Shown: positions 24,274 to 34,784, counted from the first letter of the stretch. The stretch is 64,000 nt of DNA from Henriciella barbarensis (GCF_003576345.1 NZ_QWGB01000014.1:292847-356846), one strand, 5' to 3'. The notes: a model not told the origin generated them from the sequence alone. Translations and numbers: made by a program.

Positions 24274-25179
24274 TCAGATCGGGCGGACAGCGCCCGGACA
24301 ATTGGGATCAAGCGCAAAAGCAGGACGACGCGGCAGGGACACCGCTTCGGTGCGTTCAAACTTCTTGAGAACGCGGGCGAGCGCCACCTTTCCGAACGTC
24401 GCCGGAACGACGCCCTGCGGACGACCTGGCTTTGCCCCGAACGCGCGGCGCAAACGCCCATTGGCGTAAAGAGCGTTGGCCCGGAACAGGGCCGGCCATG
24501 TCATGAATTCACACGAAAGTGAAACATTCATCATGTCGCCATTCTGGACCCGGTGCGGCGCATTCTGAGGCCACGAGATGCCTTGGCCGGGTTTTAACTC
24601 AAATGGCTGGCCGTGCTGATCAAAACTGTTTTCGAAGTAGAGGCTTTCGTCGCCATCGCCGAGCGCAATTGCTTCCAGGCGTTCTGTCGGCGCGAAACTC
24701 TCTGTTTCGGGATAGAGATGAAGTGTCTTCGAGCCACGCACCTGAAGCAGCGCAACCAGCGGAATATCCAGATGATAATGAACGTGGATTTCGGGTGACG
24801 AGATCAGAACGCTCATATCGCGCTTGATGATACGCTGGCCCATACGCGATTGCAGGCTGTCGAAGATATTCTGCGCGGTGTCAGTATAGTCGGTGACAAG
24901 TTCGTTGGTGGCGCGAAGATTGAGCCAGATGCGCCCTTTCTTCACGGCCTCGAGAATGTCTTCGCCGCCAAGATCATTCGCAGTGCCGGATATGGGCTTT
25001 TGATCGCCTTCCGCATGCTCTCCAAAAGTCCAGATGCCGAGCTTGTCACGCGGATAGGCGTCGAGTAGCGCCGCAAGTGATGCGTCGCAGAACAGCGGCG
25101 ACTGATGCAGGCTGTGTTCAGCCTCCAGAAGGTTCGCGTCCAGCTTGTCGTGCCGGACATACTGCCAGTGAATACTCAT
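24274..25179 (-). CDS. JmjC/cupin-like domain protein
   Basis: A 301-residue protein with a jumonji/cupin-like double-stranded beta-helix. The putative Fe(II) site is HYHLDIP (HxD, around residue 156) with the distal His in WPQNAPHRVQNGD about 75 residues later. LLQVRGSKTLHLYP between them is typical of JmjC proteins. Relatives are 2-oxoglutarate-dependent hydroxylases of proteins, but activity here is not shown. Monocistronic on the reverse strand, with 118 bases to the amidohydrolase start and 108 bases to parE. Confidence 0.8.
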   Translation of the reverse strand: MSIHWQYVRHDKLDANLLEAEHSLHQSPLFCDASLAALLDAYPRDKLGIWTFGEHAEGDQKPISGTANDLGGEDILEAVKKGRIWLNLRATNELVTDYTDTAQNIFDSLQSRMGQRIIKRDMSVLISSPEIHVHYHLDIPLVALLQVRGSKTLHLYPETESFAPTERLEAIALGDGDESLYFENSFDQHGQPFELKPGQGISWPQNAPHRVQNGDMMNVSLSCEFMTWPALFRANALYANGRLRRAFGAKPGRPQGVVPATFGKVALARVLKKFERTEAVSLPRRPAFALDPNCPGAVRPI

Positions 25180-25287
25180 TTGCCTGCGTCCAAACCAGGG
25201 TCACCCATCGGTCCGGCCTATACCGGAGGGTCGTGAAGAAACCCTTGTCCGGCCCGCAAGATTTACGCCAGTCGGGCGCTGGACACG

Positions 25288-27285
25288 TCAGATATCGAGT
25301 TCAGAGGCGAACTGGGCATTGTCCTGAATGAACTTGAAGCGGTGCTCGGCCTTGCGTCCCATCAGAGTGTCGATGAGTTCCGCGGGCCTCATCTCTGTCA
25401 ATTCGTCCATGGAATCTGGCAGGGTGATCCGCGCGAGTGTGCGTGATTTCGGATCCATGGTGGTCTCTTTAAGCTGTGAGGCATTCATCTCACCAAGACC
25501 CTTGAAGCGACCGATTTCGACCTTTTCGCTATTCTTGAATTCCGAGGCGATGAGCTCTGCCTTCTGCGCGTCGTCCATCGCATAGACGGACTTGCCCTTA
25601 TGGCTGAGGCGGTAGAGCGGCGGCATCGCCATATAGAGACGACCGCTTTCGATGAGGCCCGGCGTCATCTGATAGAAGAAGGTGATGAGCAGCGAGGCAA
25701 TGTGCGCCCCGTCGACATCAGCATCGGTCATGATGATGACGCGCTCATAGCGAAGGTCATCGAGACTGAAGCGCGTCTTGAGCCCCGTGCCGAGCGCCAG
25801 CATCAGGTCTGCGAGCTCTTGGTTCTTTTCCAGTTTGTCGACGGACGCGGACGCGACGTTGAGGATCTTGCCGCGCAGCGGAAGAATGGCCTGCATCTTC
25901 CGGTCGCGCGCCGTCTTTGCCGTGCCCCCAGCAGAATCGCCTTCGACGATGAAGAGCTCTGTATCGCCCGAATTTGCTGAACAGTCGGCGAGCTTGCCCG
26001 GAAGGCGAAGCCTGCGGGTCGCTGACTTGCGGGCGACTTCCTTGTCCTTGCGGCGCTTGGCGCGCTCATCGGCGCGCTCCATTGCCCAGTTAAGAAGCTT
26101 GTCCGCCTCTTTCGGGCTGCCTGCAAGCCAGTGATCGAACCGGTCGCGCACGGCGTTCTCGACCAGTCGGAAGGCCGCTGCGGTCGATAGTTTGTCCTTG
26201 GTCTGGCCGACGAATTCGGGCCCGCGAATAAACACCGATAACAGGATGCCAGCATAGGACATGACATCATCGGCGGTGATCGCAGTCGCCTTCTTCTGGC
26301 CCGTCAGTTCCCCGTAATTGCGCAGGCCCTTTGTAATAGCTGAGCGAAGGCCCGCTTCATGCGTGCCGCCATCCGGTGTCGGGATGGTATTGCAGTAGGA
26401 GCGCGAGAAGCCGTCGGCTTCGCCAAAGCCGGCAGCCGTCCAGGCGATCGCCCATTCGACCTTGCCTTCATCGGTCTCAACAAGGCCCGAGAAGGCTTCA
26501 TTCGTAATGGTCGCCTTGCCCTTGAAGACCTCCTCCAGCTGGTCAGCGAGACCATTCGGATAGGTGAGGGTGGCTTCGGCCGGGATCTTGGAGTCCTCAG
26601 GCAGGAGCGACGGGTCGCAGGACCAGCGCACTTCGACACCGCGATAGAGATATGCCTTGGACCGGGCCATCTGGAACAGGCGGGACGGGCGGAAGCGGAG
26701 CTTGTCGCCGAAGATTTCGACGTCAGGGCGGAAGCGCACACTTGTGCCGCGACGGTTCGGTGCAGCACCTTTCAGCTCGACCGGAGACATGACCTGCCCA
26801 CGCTCAAAGACCTGAACGTAGAGCTTGCGGTCACGGGCGACCTCGACCTCGACCCGCTCCGAGAGGGCGTTCACGACCGAGATGCCGACCCCGTGCAGGC
26901 CGCCAGCCGTCGCATAGGCCTTGTCAGAGAACTTGCCGCCCGCATGAAGCGTACACATGATGACCTCAAGAGCCGACTTCTCGGGGAACTTCGGATGCGG
27001 ATCGATCGGGATGCCGCGACCATTGTCGGTGACCGTCAGGAAGCCGTCCGCATCGAGGCGTACCTCGATCCGGTTGGCGTGGCCGGCCACGGCCTCGTCC
27101 ATCGAATTGTCGAGAACTTCGGCAAAGAGATGGTGGTAGGCGCGCTCATCCGTGCCGCCTATGTACATGCCCGGACGTTTGCGGACAGGTTCGAGCCCCT
27201 CAAGGACTTCGATATCCTTGGCTGAGTAGCCGGATGTGTCTGCTGGAACGTCGTCGAACAGTTGTGCTTGATTGGAGCCTGTCAT
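25288..27285 (-). CDS. parE: DNA topoisomerase IV subunit B
   Basis: ATPase subunit of the type IIA topoisomerase that decatenates daughter chromosomes with ParC (encoded at 35558). About 665 residues: the GHKL ATPase domain with EVLDNSMDEAV, DNGRGIP and GGLHGVG; a transducer domain; and the TOPRIM region with EGDSAGGTAK and MTDADVDGAHIASLL. The length fits ParE rather than the longer GyrB. The ATG at 27285 (GAGG five bases upstream) is preferred over an overlapping GTG at 27291. Confidence 0.95.
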   Translation of the reverse strand: MTGSNQAQLFDDVPADTSGYSAKDIEVLEGLEPVRKRPGMYIGGTDERAYHHLFAEVLDNSMDEAVAGHANRIEVRLDADGFLTVTDNGRGIPIDPHPKFPEKSALEVIMCTLHAGGKFSDKAYATAGGLHGVGISVVNALSERVEVEVARDRKLYVQVFERGQVMSPVELKGAAPNRRGTSVRFRPDVEIFGDKLRFRPSRLFQMARSKAYLYRGVEVRWSCDPSLLPEDSKIPAEATLTYPNGLADQLEEVFKGKATITNEAFSGLVETDEGKVEWAIAWTAAGFGEADGFSRSYCNTIPTPDGGTHEAGLRSAITKGLRNYGELTGQKKATAITADDVMSYAGILLSVFIRGPEFVGQTKDKLSTAAAFRLVENAVRDRFDHWLAGSPKEADKLLNWAMERADERAKRRKDKEVARKSATRRLRLPGKLADCSANSGDTELFIVEGDSAGGTAKTARDRKMQAILPLRGKILNVASASVDKLEKNQELADLMLALGTGLKTRFSLDDLRYERVIIMTDADVDGAHIASLLITFFYQMTPGLIESGRLYMAMPPLYRLSHKGKSVYAMDDAQKAELIASEFKNSEKVEIGRFKGLGEMNASQLKETTMDPKSRTLARITLPDSMDELTEMRPAELIDTLMGRKAEHRFKFIQDNAQFASELDI

Positions 27286-27380
27286 GACCACCTCGTCTAG
27301 ACCGAATCAGGCCGATCATACGAGGGCGAACATCAGCTCTCCTAGTCCTGCGCAGCGATTAGCTGTTGAAGGATTGCCAC

Positions 27381-28034
27381 TTAGCGGGCGAGAAGCTCAT
27401 TCGCCCGCGCAAAGACGGCTTCAAACATCTCTGTCGTCAACCGTCCGGTATTCGTGTTGTAGCGGGAGCAGTGGTAGCTCGACAGAATAATGCGATTGTC
27501 GGGAAGCCGATACTCGCTGCCATGGCCGAACGGATGATCTTTCAGCTTCAGATCAAAGGCGCGCAGTGTTGAGTCGTGCGAAATCTTGCCGAGGCAGAGC
27601 AGGACCTGCGCGTTTGGCAGCGCGTCGATGCGCGACGTCAGATAATTACGGCAGGTATTGATTTCAGCGCCGACGGGTTTGTTCTGCGGCGGTACGCACC
27701 TCACAGCATTGGTGATCATCGCACCTTTCAGGACCAGTCCATCATCTGGACGGGCCTGATACTCGCCTTCGCTGAAGCCGAACTTGTCGAGCGTCGCGTA
27801 GAGGAGGTCTCCAGCCCAGTCGCCAGTGAATGGGCGCCCCGTCTTGTTGGCGCCGGTCACGCCGGGGGCGAGACCAATAACGAGAAGACTCGCATTCTCA
27901 TCCCCGAATGACGGCACGGGTGCATTGAACCAGCCGGGATGGTTGAGCCGGTTCTGTGAACGATAGGCCACAAGGCGCGGGCAAAGTTCGCAATTGGGTG
28001 GGGCTTCAGGCAGAACGGCGGTCTGATCAGTCAT
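27381..28034 (-). CDS. Uracil-DNA glycosylase, family 5-like
   Basis: A 217-residue uracil-DNA glycosylase superfamily protein. Motif 1 reads GLAPGVTGANKTGRPFTGDWAG and the last motif SSYHCSRYNTNTGR, as in family 5 (UdgB) enzymes that remove uracil and other deaminated bases. CELCPRL, NAVRCVPP, NTCRNY and YHC supply Cys residues that fit the [4Fe-4S] cluster of families 4 and 5. The start at MTDQTAV overlaps the upstream NYN gene by eight bases, so the two are likely co-transcribed. Upstream in-frame ATGs exist; the choice is uncertain by a few residues. Confidence 0.9.
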   Translation of the reverse strand: MTDQTAVLPEAPPNCELCPRLVAYRSQNRLNHPGWFNAPVPSFGDENASLLVIGLAPGVTGANKTGRPFTGDWAGDLLYATLDKFGFSEGEYQARPDDGLVLKGAMITNAVRCVPPQNKPVGAEINTCRNYLTSRIDALPNAQVLLCLGKISHDSTLRAFDLKLKDHPFGHGSEYRLPDNRIILSSYHCSRYNTNTGRLTTEMFEAVFARANELLAR

Positions 28035-28605
28035 CGGCATCATCTGAATAAGCCACCGAGCGCTCAGACGTTCCAGAGCGCGGCCGGCCAATCAGGTCTG
28101 ACAGGTCTTCAAGGTCGATGAAAACGTCGGCTTCGCGGCGGAGTTCATCCCCGATGGTCTGGGGTTGTGTCTTGGCGGACGAGACTACAGTGATGCGGCA
28201 TCCCTGTGCCTTGGCCATTTCGACAAGCCTTCGAAAATCACTGTCTCCGGCAAAGAGAACGATATGGTCGACCGTGCTGGCGGCCGCCATCATATCGACG
28301 GCGATCTCGACATTCATGTTGCCACGAACCCGGCGACGCCCTTCGCGGTCCGTGAACTCACGCGCCGCCTTGTGAATGACATTGTAGCCATTGTAGCTAA
28401 GCCAGTCGACGAGCGGCCTGACAGGACTGTAGTCTTCGCCATCAACGATAGTCGTATAATAATTGGCACGAAGCAGCCGTCCGCGATTACGGAACTCTGC
28501 AAGTAGTTTACGGAAGTCAATTTCGATCTCGAGCGATCGCGCGGTGGTGTAGAGGCTTGCGCCATCAATGAACAACATCAGTCGTTCGTCTTTATAGAAT
28601 GCCAT
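28027..28605 (-). CDS. LabA-like NYN domain ribonuclease
   Basis: A 192-residue PIN-like NYN domain protein. The acidic cluster is visible: LFIDGASLY (Asp near residue 14), VEIAVDMM and LFAGDSDFRRLV. LVDWLSYNGYNV and KAREFTDREG-like segments match the LabA/YaiI-type group commonly encoded next to rpoZ in alphaproteobacteria. Probably an RNA-processing nuclease; its target is unknown. The start at MAFYKDERL fits the family. The divergent gap to rpoZ is 130 bases. Downstream it overlaps the UDG gene. Confidence 0.87.
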   Translation of the reverse strand: MAFYKDERLMLFIDGASLYTTARSLEIEIDFRKLLAEFRNRGRLLRANYYTTIVDGEDYSPVRPLVDWLSYNGYNVIHKAAREFTDREGRRRVRGNMNVEIAVDMMAAASTVDHIVLFAGDSDFRRLVEMAKAQGCRITVVSSAKTQPQTIGDELRREADVFIDLEDLSDLIGRPRSGTSERSVAYSDDADD

Positions 28606-28681
28606 TTTTAAACCAGAAATCAAAGTCATAAGGAAATAATTGCGAGGCTAGCGCTGGACTGCAGCGACCGCAAGTGACGGG

Positions 28682-28710
28682 TTGTATCGGTGTGCTGCAA
28701 CGCATATAAA
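28682..28710 (+). promoter_or_regulatory. Sigma-70-type promoter of the rpoZ operon
   Basis: TTGTAT (28682-28687) and TATAAA (28705-28710) are separated by 17 bases, close to the housekeeping consensus. It lies 26 bases before the rpoZ start and would drive the whole rpoZ-recO run. Confidence 0.55.
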
Positions 28711-28735
28711 GAGCAGCTATCAGGAGATTTCCCAT

Positions 28736-29086
28736 ATGGCACGAGTAACTGTCGAAGATTGCATCGAGCAGGTCCCGAACCGGTTTGACCTGATCCTTCT
28801 GGCTGCGCAGCGCGCACGCATGATCCGCGAAGGTTCGCCGATCACTGTCGAGCGCGACAATGACAAGGATCCAGTCGTCTCTCTTCGTGAAATCGCTGAT
28901 CGCTCCGTCAGTCTCGATGTGGTGCGCGAAGGCCTTATCGCCAACCTCCAGGAAGTCCGTCCTGGCGAGGAAGAAGAGCGTGAGGCAGACCGCGCAGCGC
29001 TTGAGACGGCGCCTGCAGCTACTGAAGAAGACGTGATGCGCGCCTACCAGGCCGAACTGGAGTCGGGCCGCGACGACCGTTTCTGA
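28736..29086 (+). CDS. rpoZ: RNA polymerase omega subunit
   Basis: A 116-residue omega subunit, which chaperones beta-prime assembly and forms a ppGpp-binding site. The N-terminus [28 protein letters not shown] is highly conserved. The Glu-rich C-terminal half ([13 protein letters not shown]) is variable. The ATG at 28736 follows CAGGAGATTTCCCAT. It is first in a compact operon, seven bases ahead of rsh. Confidence 0.95.
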   Translation: MARVTVEDCIEQVPNRFDLILLAAQRARMIREGSPITVERDNDKDPVVSLREIADRSVSLDVVREGLIANLQEVRPGEEEEREADRAALETAPAATEEDVMRAYQAELESGRDDRF

Positions 29087-29093
29087 TACTGCA

Positions 29094-31337
29094 ATGAGCA
29101 GCGCGGCCGCCACTCACATTGATCGGTCGCCCCCAAATATGGAGCGGCGCGACGCTGGTGCGCGCGCCGTTATTCCAACCCGCGAAGATCTGATCGACGC
29201 GGTCCGGGCCTACTATCCTGAAGTAGACTCGAAGCGCCTTGGTGAGGCTTATGACTTTGCCAAGGAAAAGCACGGCGAACAGCTGCGTAAGTCAGGCGAC
29301 CCATACTATTCCCATCCAGTGCAGGTCGCGATGCTTATTGCCGGCATCCAGCTCGACCAGTGCACAATCATGGCCGGGCTTCTGCACGACACGGTCGAAG
29401 ACTGTGAAGTTTTGCTGGACGAGATCGAGACCCGGTTCGGCAGCGATGTTGCTGAACTGGTCGATGGCGTCACGAAACTCGGCAAGCTCGACTACAAGTC
29501 CGAGCAGTCCAAGCAGGCAGAGAACTTCCAGAAGTTCATTCTTGCGACGGTAAATGACATCCGCGTCTTGCTCGTGAAGCTGGCCGACCGGCTTCATAAT
29601 ATGCGCACGCTTCACTTCATCCCGAAGGAAGAATCACGGCGGCGGATTGCGGGCGAAACGCTGGAAATCTATGCGCCGCTGGCCCGCCGCGTGGGTCTTT
29701 ACCAGGTTGCCTCCGAACTGGAAGATCTCGGCTTTCATCACGTAAATCCGGAAGCGCGCGCCAGTATCGTTGCAAAGCTCGAAGAGCTAATGTCGGAGAA
29801 CGCCGACGACCTTGAACGCATTCGCTTTGCCATCAAGCAGGTCGTCGTTGAGCAAGGGCTTACTGCACGCGTGAAGGGCCGCCGCAAGCAACCCTATTCG
29901 ATCTGGCGCAAGCTGGAGCGCAAGTCGATTTCATTTCGCGACGTCGCAGACATTTTCGGCTTCCGCGTAATCGTTCGCGAAACCGGCGAGTGCTATCAGC
30001 TATTGGGCGCATTTCACACGGTCTGGGCCTGTCTGTCTGATCGGTTCAGGGACTTCATTTCTGTTCCGAAGCCGAACGGTTACGCATCTATCCACACCAC
30101 CGTCCGCGCCTCTGGCAACCGCCTCGTTGAGTTGCAAATCCGTACTGAGGAAATGGACCGGACCGCCGAGCATGGCGTTGCCGCGCACTGGACATACAAG
30201 AATAGCGAATACGGCTTCGATATTGAATCGTCAAAGGCTGCAGGCCTCGACCCCGGCGTGAACTTGCGCGCATTCGGTGAGCTTCTGGCCGATGGCGCAG
30301 AACCCGATGAATTCCTCGAGCACGCCAAGCTCGAAATGTACCGCGAGCATGTGTTCGTCTTCACGCCCAAGGGCCGGCTCATCATTTTGCCGAAGGGCGC
30401 GATGCCGCTCGACTTTGCGTATGCAGTTCATACGGCCGTCGGAGACACTTGCGACGGCGCAAAGATCAATGGTGTCGACCGTACGCTTCGTACGCAACTC
30501 AAGAATGGCGACGTTGTAGAAATCCTTCGGCGTTCTGACTCCCGGCCCACGGTCGGCTGGGAGGCGCTTACGGTAACCGGGCGTGCGCGATCTGCTATCC
30601 GCAGGCTGATCAGGGGGCGGGAACAGATTGAGTTTGTCCGCCTGGGCCGGGCGTTGATGGACAGGGACCTCAGACGTGCAGGCATCGAGCCGCTCGAAAT
30701 TGACATGGTGCGTGTGGCCCGGCGCGCGGAGTTCGAAACCGCCGAGGATCTTGCCGAGGCGGTCGGGCGCGGTCGCTATGACACGGGGGACTTCATTCGC
30801 GCCGCATTCCCCGGTCATGAGCCGGTACACGCGAATGCCAATGATCGCACCTTGATCGATGACCAGCACGCCAGCCAGATGATCGCCGGCGAAGACCTGA
30901 CGCCGGGTGTTACATTGCATCTCGGCGAATGCTGTCACCCGATCCCCGGTGACCGCATCATCGGTCTGCGGGAACCCGAGAAGGGCCTCGTCGTCCATAC
31001 GATTTTTTGCCGTCAGGTTGCCGCGTTCGAGGACAGACCAGATCTCTGGGTTGATTTGCGCTGGAATGAGCTTGCCAAACAGGGCGTCGTTGCCGTTGGT
31101 CGGATTAGCGTTCAGGCGGTGAACAAGCCTGGCGTCATGGCGCTACAGTGCTCGGCGGTCGCACAGGCTGGCGGCAATATCACGCGTGTCGAGACCGGCG
31201 AACGCGCCTCTGACTTTCTTCAGCTTGTCTTCGATATCGAGGTTGAGGACTTGCGTCATCTCGAGCACATAAGGGCCGCATTGCGGGCGCTCGCCGTCGT
31301 GGAGAGTGTTGAGCGGATCGAGGAGACGACAAATTGA
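29094..31337 (+). CDS. rsh: Bifunctional (p)ppGpp synthetase/hydrolase (RelA/SpoT homologue)
   Basis: A 747-residue stringent-response enzyme. The HD hydrolase domain is intact (SHPVQV with His74; LLHDTVED with His98-Asp99), the synthetase domain has [31 protein letters not shown] and [11 protein letters not shown], followed by a TGS domain ([22 protein letters not shown]) and a C-terminal ACT domain ([20 protein letters not shown]). All key residues are present, so both activities are expected. The start has a 45-base in-frame alternative at 29139. Its stop overlaps the pyrE TTG start by four bases. Alphaproteobacteria usually have this single long RSH. Confidence 0.94.
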   Translation: MSSAAATHIDRSPPNMERRDAGARAVIPTREDLIDAVRAYYPEVDSKRLGEAYDFAKEKHGEQLRKSGDPYYSHPVQVAMLIAGIQLDQCTIMAGLLHDTVEDCEVLLDEIETRFGSDVAELVDGVTKLGKLDYKSEQSKQAENFQKFILATVNDIRVLLVKLADRLHNMRTLHFIPKEESRRRIAGETLEIYAPLARRVGLYQVASELEDLGFHHVNPEARASIVAKLEELMSENADDLERIRFAIKQVVVEQGLTARVKGRRKQPYSIWRKLERKSISFRDVADIFGFRVIVRETGECYQLLGAFHTVWACLSDRFRDFISVPKPNGYASIHTTVRASGNRLVELQIRTEEMDRTAEHGVAAHWTYKNSEYGFDIESSKAAGLDPGVNLRAFGELLADGAEPDEFLEHAKLEMYREHVFVFTPKGRLIILPKGAMPLDFAYAVHTAVGDTCDGAKINGVDRTLRTQLKNGDVVEILRRSDSRPTVGWEALTVTGRARSAIRRLIRGREQIEFVRLGRALMDRDLRRAGIEPLEIDMVRVARRAEFETAEDLAEAVGRGRYDTGDFIRAAFPGHEPVHANANDRTLIDDQHASQMIAGEDLTPGVTLHLGECCHPIPGDRIIGLREPEKGLVVHTIFCRQVAAFEDRPDLWVDLRWNELAKQGVVAVGRISVQAVNKPGVMALQCSAVAQAGGNITRVETGERASDFLQLVFDIEVEDLRHLEHIRAALRALAVVESVERIEETTN

Positions 31338-31915
31338 CCAATGACGAGGTGCTGGACTGTTTTCGCGAAGCTGGTGCGTTGCTTGAAGGTCATTTCATTC
31401 TCTCCTCCGGACGCCGCAGCCCCGTCTTCCTGCAGAAGGCGCTCGTCTTCTCCCAGCCCGAACTGGCGGAGCGTCTCTGCAAGGCGCTCGCGAAGAAAGT
31501 CACCGAGACATTCGGCAAGATCGACGTCGTGGCCGGACCAGCTGTTGGCGGCATCATTCCGGGATATGAGCTCGCGCGTCAGCTTGGGTGCCGCTCCATC
31601 TTTGCAGAACGCGTCGATGGTGAGCTTCAGTTCCGGCGCGGCTTTTCCATTACCGAAGGTGAGAAGATCCTGATCGCCGAAGATATCGTGACGACAGGTC
31701 TGTCATTCCGTGAAACTGTAATCGCGCTCGGCAAACTGCCCGGCGAAGTCGTCGGCGGTTCATGCGTTATTGATCGGTCGAATGGCCGCGCCGATGTCGG
31801 CTGCAAGCTCGTTTCACTCGCCCAGGTCGACTTTCCGGACTATGATCCTGGCAACCTGCCGGACCACCTGAAAGCGATTCCGCCGGTCAAACCCGGTAGC
31901 CGCGGGCTTGCCTGA
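31334..31915 (+). CDS. pyrE: Orotate phosphoribosyltransferase
   Basis: Converts orotate and PRPP to OMP in pyrimidine synthesis. The 193-residue protein has the PRPP loop [11 protein letters not shown] (112-122) and [12 protein letters not shown] near the N-terminus. The start is an unusual TTG at 31334 embedded in TTGA, overlapping the rsh stop, which implies translational coupling; no in-frame ATG fits the family N-terminus. acpS follows after 14 bases with AGGAG in the gap. Confidence 0.93.
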   Translation: MTNDEVLDCFREAGALLEGHFILSSGRRSPVFLQKALVFSQPELAERLCKALAKKVTETFGKIDVVAGPAVGGIIPGYELARQLGCRSIFAERVDGELQFRRGFSITEGEKILIAEDIVTTGLSFRETVIALGKLPGEVVGGSCVIDRSNGRADVGCKLVSLAQVDFPDYDPGNLPDHLKAIPPVKPGSRGLA

Positions 31916-31929
31916 AGGAGTGATCGCTC

Positions 31930-32343
31930 ATGATCATTGGTATGGGCAATGACCTCTGCAACATTGAGCGGATCGAGAAGTCGATCGAACGCTTCGGTGA
32001 GAGGTTCAAACAGCGCTGCTTCACTGAAACCGAAATCGCGCTGGCCGAACGTCGACGCCGCTCGGCTGAGACTTATGCGAAGCGGTTCGCGGCCAAGGAG
32101 GCCTGCGCAAAGGCGCTGGGCACAGGGGTGCCGCGCCGCGGTGTGCACTGGAAACATATGGGTGTCGTAAACCTGCCAACCGGTAAGCCGACCATGGCTC
32201 TGACCGGCGGCGCGGCAAAGCGGTTGGCTGAAATGCTGCCAGACGGACATGAGGCGGTGATCCATCTCACGATTACTGATGATCATCCATGGGCATCGGC
32301 TGTTGTCATTATTGAGGCGCTGCCTGTACAAGCGCGCTCATGA
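31930..32343 (+). CDS. acpS: Holo-[acyl-carrier-protein] synthase
   Basis: Transfers 4'-phosphopantetheine from CoA to the ACP serine. The 137-residue protein has [15 protein letters not shown] (Asp8), [15 protein letters not shown] (Glu57) and the C-terminal [17 protein letters not shown]. The last four bases overlap the rnc start (ATGA). In many alphaproteobacteria lepB sits between acpS and rnc; it is absent here. Confidence 0.95.
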   Translation: MIIGMGNDLCNIERIEKSIERFGERFKQRCFTETEIALAERRRRSAETYAKRFAAKEACAKALGTGVPRRGVHWKHMGVVNLPTGKPTMALTGGAAKRLAEMLPDGHEAVIHLTITDDHPWASAVVIIEALPVQARS

Positions 32344-33110
32344 AACCCGCCCGGCCAAAACGTACAAGATTGCGCGCCTCCGGACGGACGGTGAAACGCA
32401 AGCGCCCCGAGCTGTCTGCCGACGACCGTATGGAGCTTGAAGCCCGGCTGGGATATACATTCAGGACGGTTGAGTGGCTGAACCGGGCGCTAACCCATCC
32501 AAGTCTCATCGACAATTATGACGGCGACGCGCAGTTCTCGAACCAGCGTCTTGAATTCCTTGGTGACCGGGTACTGGGCCTCATCATGGCCGAGTTGCTC
32601 ATCGCCAAGTTTCCGTCCGAGCGTGAAGGCTATCTGACACGTATTTTCCACCAGCTTGTCAGCGGCGAAGCCTGCGCAGAGGTTGGCGAAGCCATGAAAC
32701 TTCGACCCTTCCTGTTCCTAGATGCGTCCATGGAGAACAATAAGCGTGGCAGCTACGACAAATCAGTGGCCGATGCCGTCGAGGCCATCGTGGCGGCTAT
32801 CTACCGCGATGGGGGACTGGAAGCGGCGCGTGCCTTTATCAGCCGACACTGGATCATGGAGCTTGTGGATCGGGAAATCTCGCAGCAGAACCCGAAAACA
32901 AGGCTGAGTGACTGGTGCGGCGCCAATCGCGCGCCCTATGCGACCTATGATATAATAGAGCGGTCCGGCCCGGATCACGAACCGGTTTTCCTGGTCGAAG
33001 CCAAGGTGGAAGGGCATGGGGCCGCACGAGACAAGGGCCGTTCGAGGCAGGAAGCTGAAATGGCTGCGGCCGACCGACTTTTAAGGGATCTGATCCGGAA
33101 TGCAGGCTGA
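32340..33110 (+). CDS. rnc: Ribonuclease III
   Basis: A double-strand-specific RNase for rRNA and mRNA processing. The signature [13 protein letters not shown] (catalytic Glu and Asp, residues 70-82) is present, with [15 protein letters not shown] as the second acidic motif and a C-terminal dsRNA-binding domain from about residue 185. The N-terminus carries about 30 extra basic residues (Arg/Lys-rich) before the nuclease domain; a later start at Met31 would give a standard length, but the ATGA overlap with acpS favours the first ATG. It overlaps era by 11 bases. Confidence 0.95.
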   Translation: MKPARPKRTRLRASGRTVKRKRPELSADDRMELEARLGYTFRTVEWLNRALTHPSLIDNYDGDAQFSNQRLEFLGDRVLGLIMAELLIAKFPSEREGYLTRIFHQLVSGEACAEVGEAMKLRPFLFLDASMENNKRGSYDKSVADAVEAIVAAIYRDGGLEAARAFISRHWIMELVDREISQQNPKTRLSDWCGANRAPYATYDIIERSGPDHEPVFLVEAKVEGHGAARDKGRSRQEAEMAAADRLLRDLIRNAG

Positions 33111-34047
33111 CGACATCAAACGCGCGGGCTTTGTCGCCATTATCGGGGCGCCGAATGCGGGCAAGTCCACGCTGACCAATGCCATGGTCGGCACCAAGGT
33201 CGCGATCGTGACCCATAAGGTCCAGACGACCCGCTTTCCGGTACGCGGCGTCGCGCATACCGGCGATGCCCAACTCGTTATCGTCGATACACCCGGGATA
33301 TTCGGGGCTAAGAAACGCCTTGACCGGGCTATGGTAAAATCGGCCTGGACAGGGGCCGAGGATGCGGATGCTGTCATTCACCTGATCGACGCCGCAGCAT
33401 GGATCGCAGAGCGCAAAGGCAAGTCTGCACCAGCGCAGACCAAATCCGTCGAGGACGACCGCGATGTGATCCGCACGCTGAAGCGCAACGACCGCAAAGT
33501 CATCCTCGCGCTCAACAAGATTGACCTGTTTCCGCACGATGAAGTCCTGCCGCTCATTGCAGAGTTCAATGAAGAAGGGGCTTATAGCGACATCTTCATG
33601 ATCTCTGCCGAGAATGGGGACGGGCTGGACCTGCTGATGGATAATCTCGCCGCGAAGATGCCGGAAGGCCCGGCCATGTTCCCGCCAGAACAGTCAGCAG
33701 ACATTCCGATGCGCCTGCTGGCCGCTGAGATCACCCGCGAAAAGCTGATGCTGCGCCTGCACGAGGAGCTCCCATACCAGCTGACAGTCGAGACCGAGAC
33801 CTGGGAAGACTTCAAGAATGGCGACGTGCGCATTGAGCAGGCCGTCATTGTCGGACGTGACAACCACAAGTCCATGGTCCTCGGCAAGAATGGCCAAACG
33901 ATCAAATGGGTCAGCCGCGCCGCGCGCGAGGAGCTGGGCAAGCTGCTGGATACGCGCGTGCACCTCTTCCTCTTCGTGAAGGTGGACGAGAAGTGGCAGG
34001 AAAAGCGCGAAAGCTACGCCCATCTCGGACTGGAGTTCGATAGCTGA
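33100..34047 (+). CDS. era: GTPase Era
   Basis: A ribosome-assembly GTPase that binds the 16S rRNA 3' end. It has 315 residues: G1 GAPNAGKS (16-23), G2 in QTTRFP, G3 DTPG (63-66), G4 NKID, then a KH domain (VIVGRDNHKSMVLGKNGQTIKWV). The sequence QTTRFPVRG replaces the more usual QTTRxRxxG. The start overlaps rnc by 11 bases and its stop shares one base with the recO ATG (TGATG), a tight coupling. Confidence 0.95.
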   Translation: MQADDIKRAGFVAIIGAPNAGKSTLTNAMVGTKVAIVTHKVQTTRFPVRGVAHTGDAQLVIVDTPGIFGAKKRLDRAMVKSAWTGAEDADAVIHLIDAAAWIAERKGKSAPAQTKSVEDDRDVIRTLKRNDRKVILALNKIDLFPHDEVLPLIAEFNEEGAYSDIFMISAENGDGLDLLMDNLAAKMPEGPAMFPPEQSADIPMRLLAAEITREKLMLRLHEELPYQLTVETETWEDFKNGDVRIEQAVIVGRDNHKSMVLGKNGQTIKWVSRAAREELGKLLDTRVHLFLFVKVDEKWQEKRESYAHLGLEFDS

Positions 34048-34784
34048 TGCAGTGGCGCGATGAGGGCCTTGTCCTCGGCGGCCGCAAGTTCGGCGAAAGT
34101 GGACTGATCCTCGACGTGCTGACACGTGAACGCGGGCGCCGCTCTGGCCTCGTTTATGGCGGCGCCTCGCGCAAGAAGCGCGCTCAATATGAGCCTGGCA
34201 ACACGGTCGACCTGTCCTGGTCGGGCCGTCTCGAAGAACAGCTTGGGCGCTTTGAGGTTGCGGAAAGTTCCCGCCAGCGCGCTTCGCGCCTGATTGACCT
34301 GCCATTGGCTCTGAATGCCGTCGCATCTATATGCGCGCTTCTGCGCGGCGCCCTGAATGAGGGCGACCATGCCGGCTCTTCACTGTTCGCGGCGACTGAG
34401 ATGCTGCTGGATCAGCTCGATAGCGACGAGGTCTGGCCGGCCCTCTACGTGCGTTGGGAGCTTGGCCTCCTTGCAGCGCTCGGTTTCGGGCTTGATCTCG
34501 AAGCCTGTGCAGTGAGTGGCTCGAATGACGGCCTCACCCATGTCTCTCCGCGAACGGGGCGGGCCGTTAAGGGATCAGAGGCCGCAGAATATATTGATCG
34601 GCTATTCATGCTGCCGAACTTTCTCATCGATGCACGTTCTCCGGCGACCGACCAGGATATCGCTCATGGGCTGGAGCTGACGGGCCATTTTATCGAACGA
34701 CGTCTGTTCAACACGATGAATCGAGACATGCCCGAACCTAGGCGCCGCCTTGTTGCGAAGCTGGCGCGTCCGCTCGCGCTCTAG
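34047..34784 (+). CDS. recO: DNA repair protein RecO
   Basis: Helps load RecA on SSB-coated single-stranded DNA in the RecFOR pathway. The 245-residue protein shows the N-terminal OB-fold (WRDEGLVLGGRKFGESGLILDVLTRERG) and a helical C-terminal domain with RWELGLLAALGFGLDLEACAVSG. Last gene of the rpoZ operon; its stop overlaps by four bases the stop of the convergent extensin-like gene, leaving no intergenic terminator. Confidence 0.94.
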   Translation: MQWRDEGLVLGGRKFGESGLILDVLTRERGRRSGLVYGGASRKKRAQYEPGNTVDLSWSGRLEEQLGRFEVAESSRQRASRLIDLPLALNAVASICALLRGALNEGDHAGSSLFAATEMLLDQLDSDEVWPALYVRWELGLLAALGFGLDLEACAVSGSNDGLTHVSPRTGRAVKGSEAAEYIDRLFMLPNFLIDARSPATDQDIAHGLELTGHFIERRLFNTMNRDMPEPRRRLVAKLARPLAL

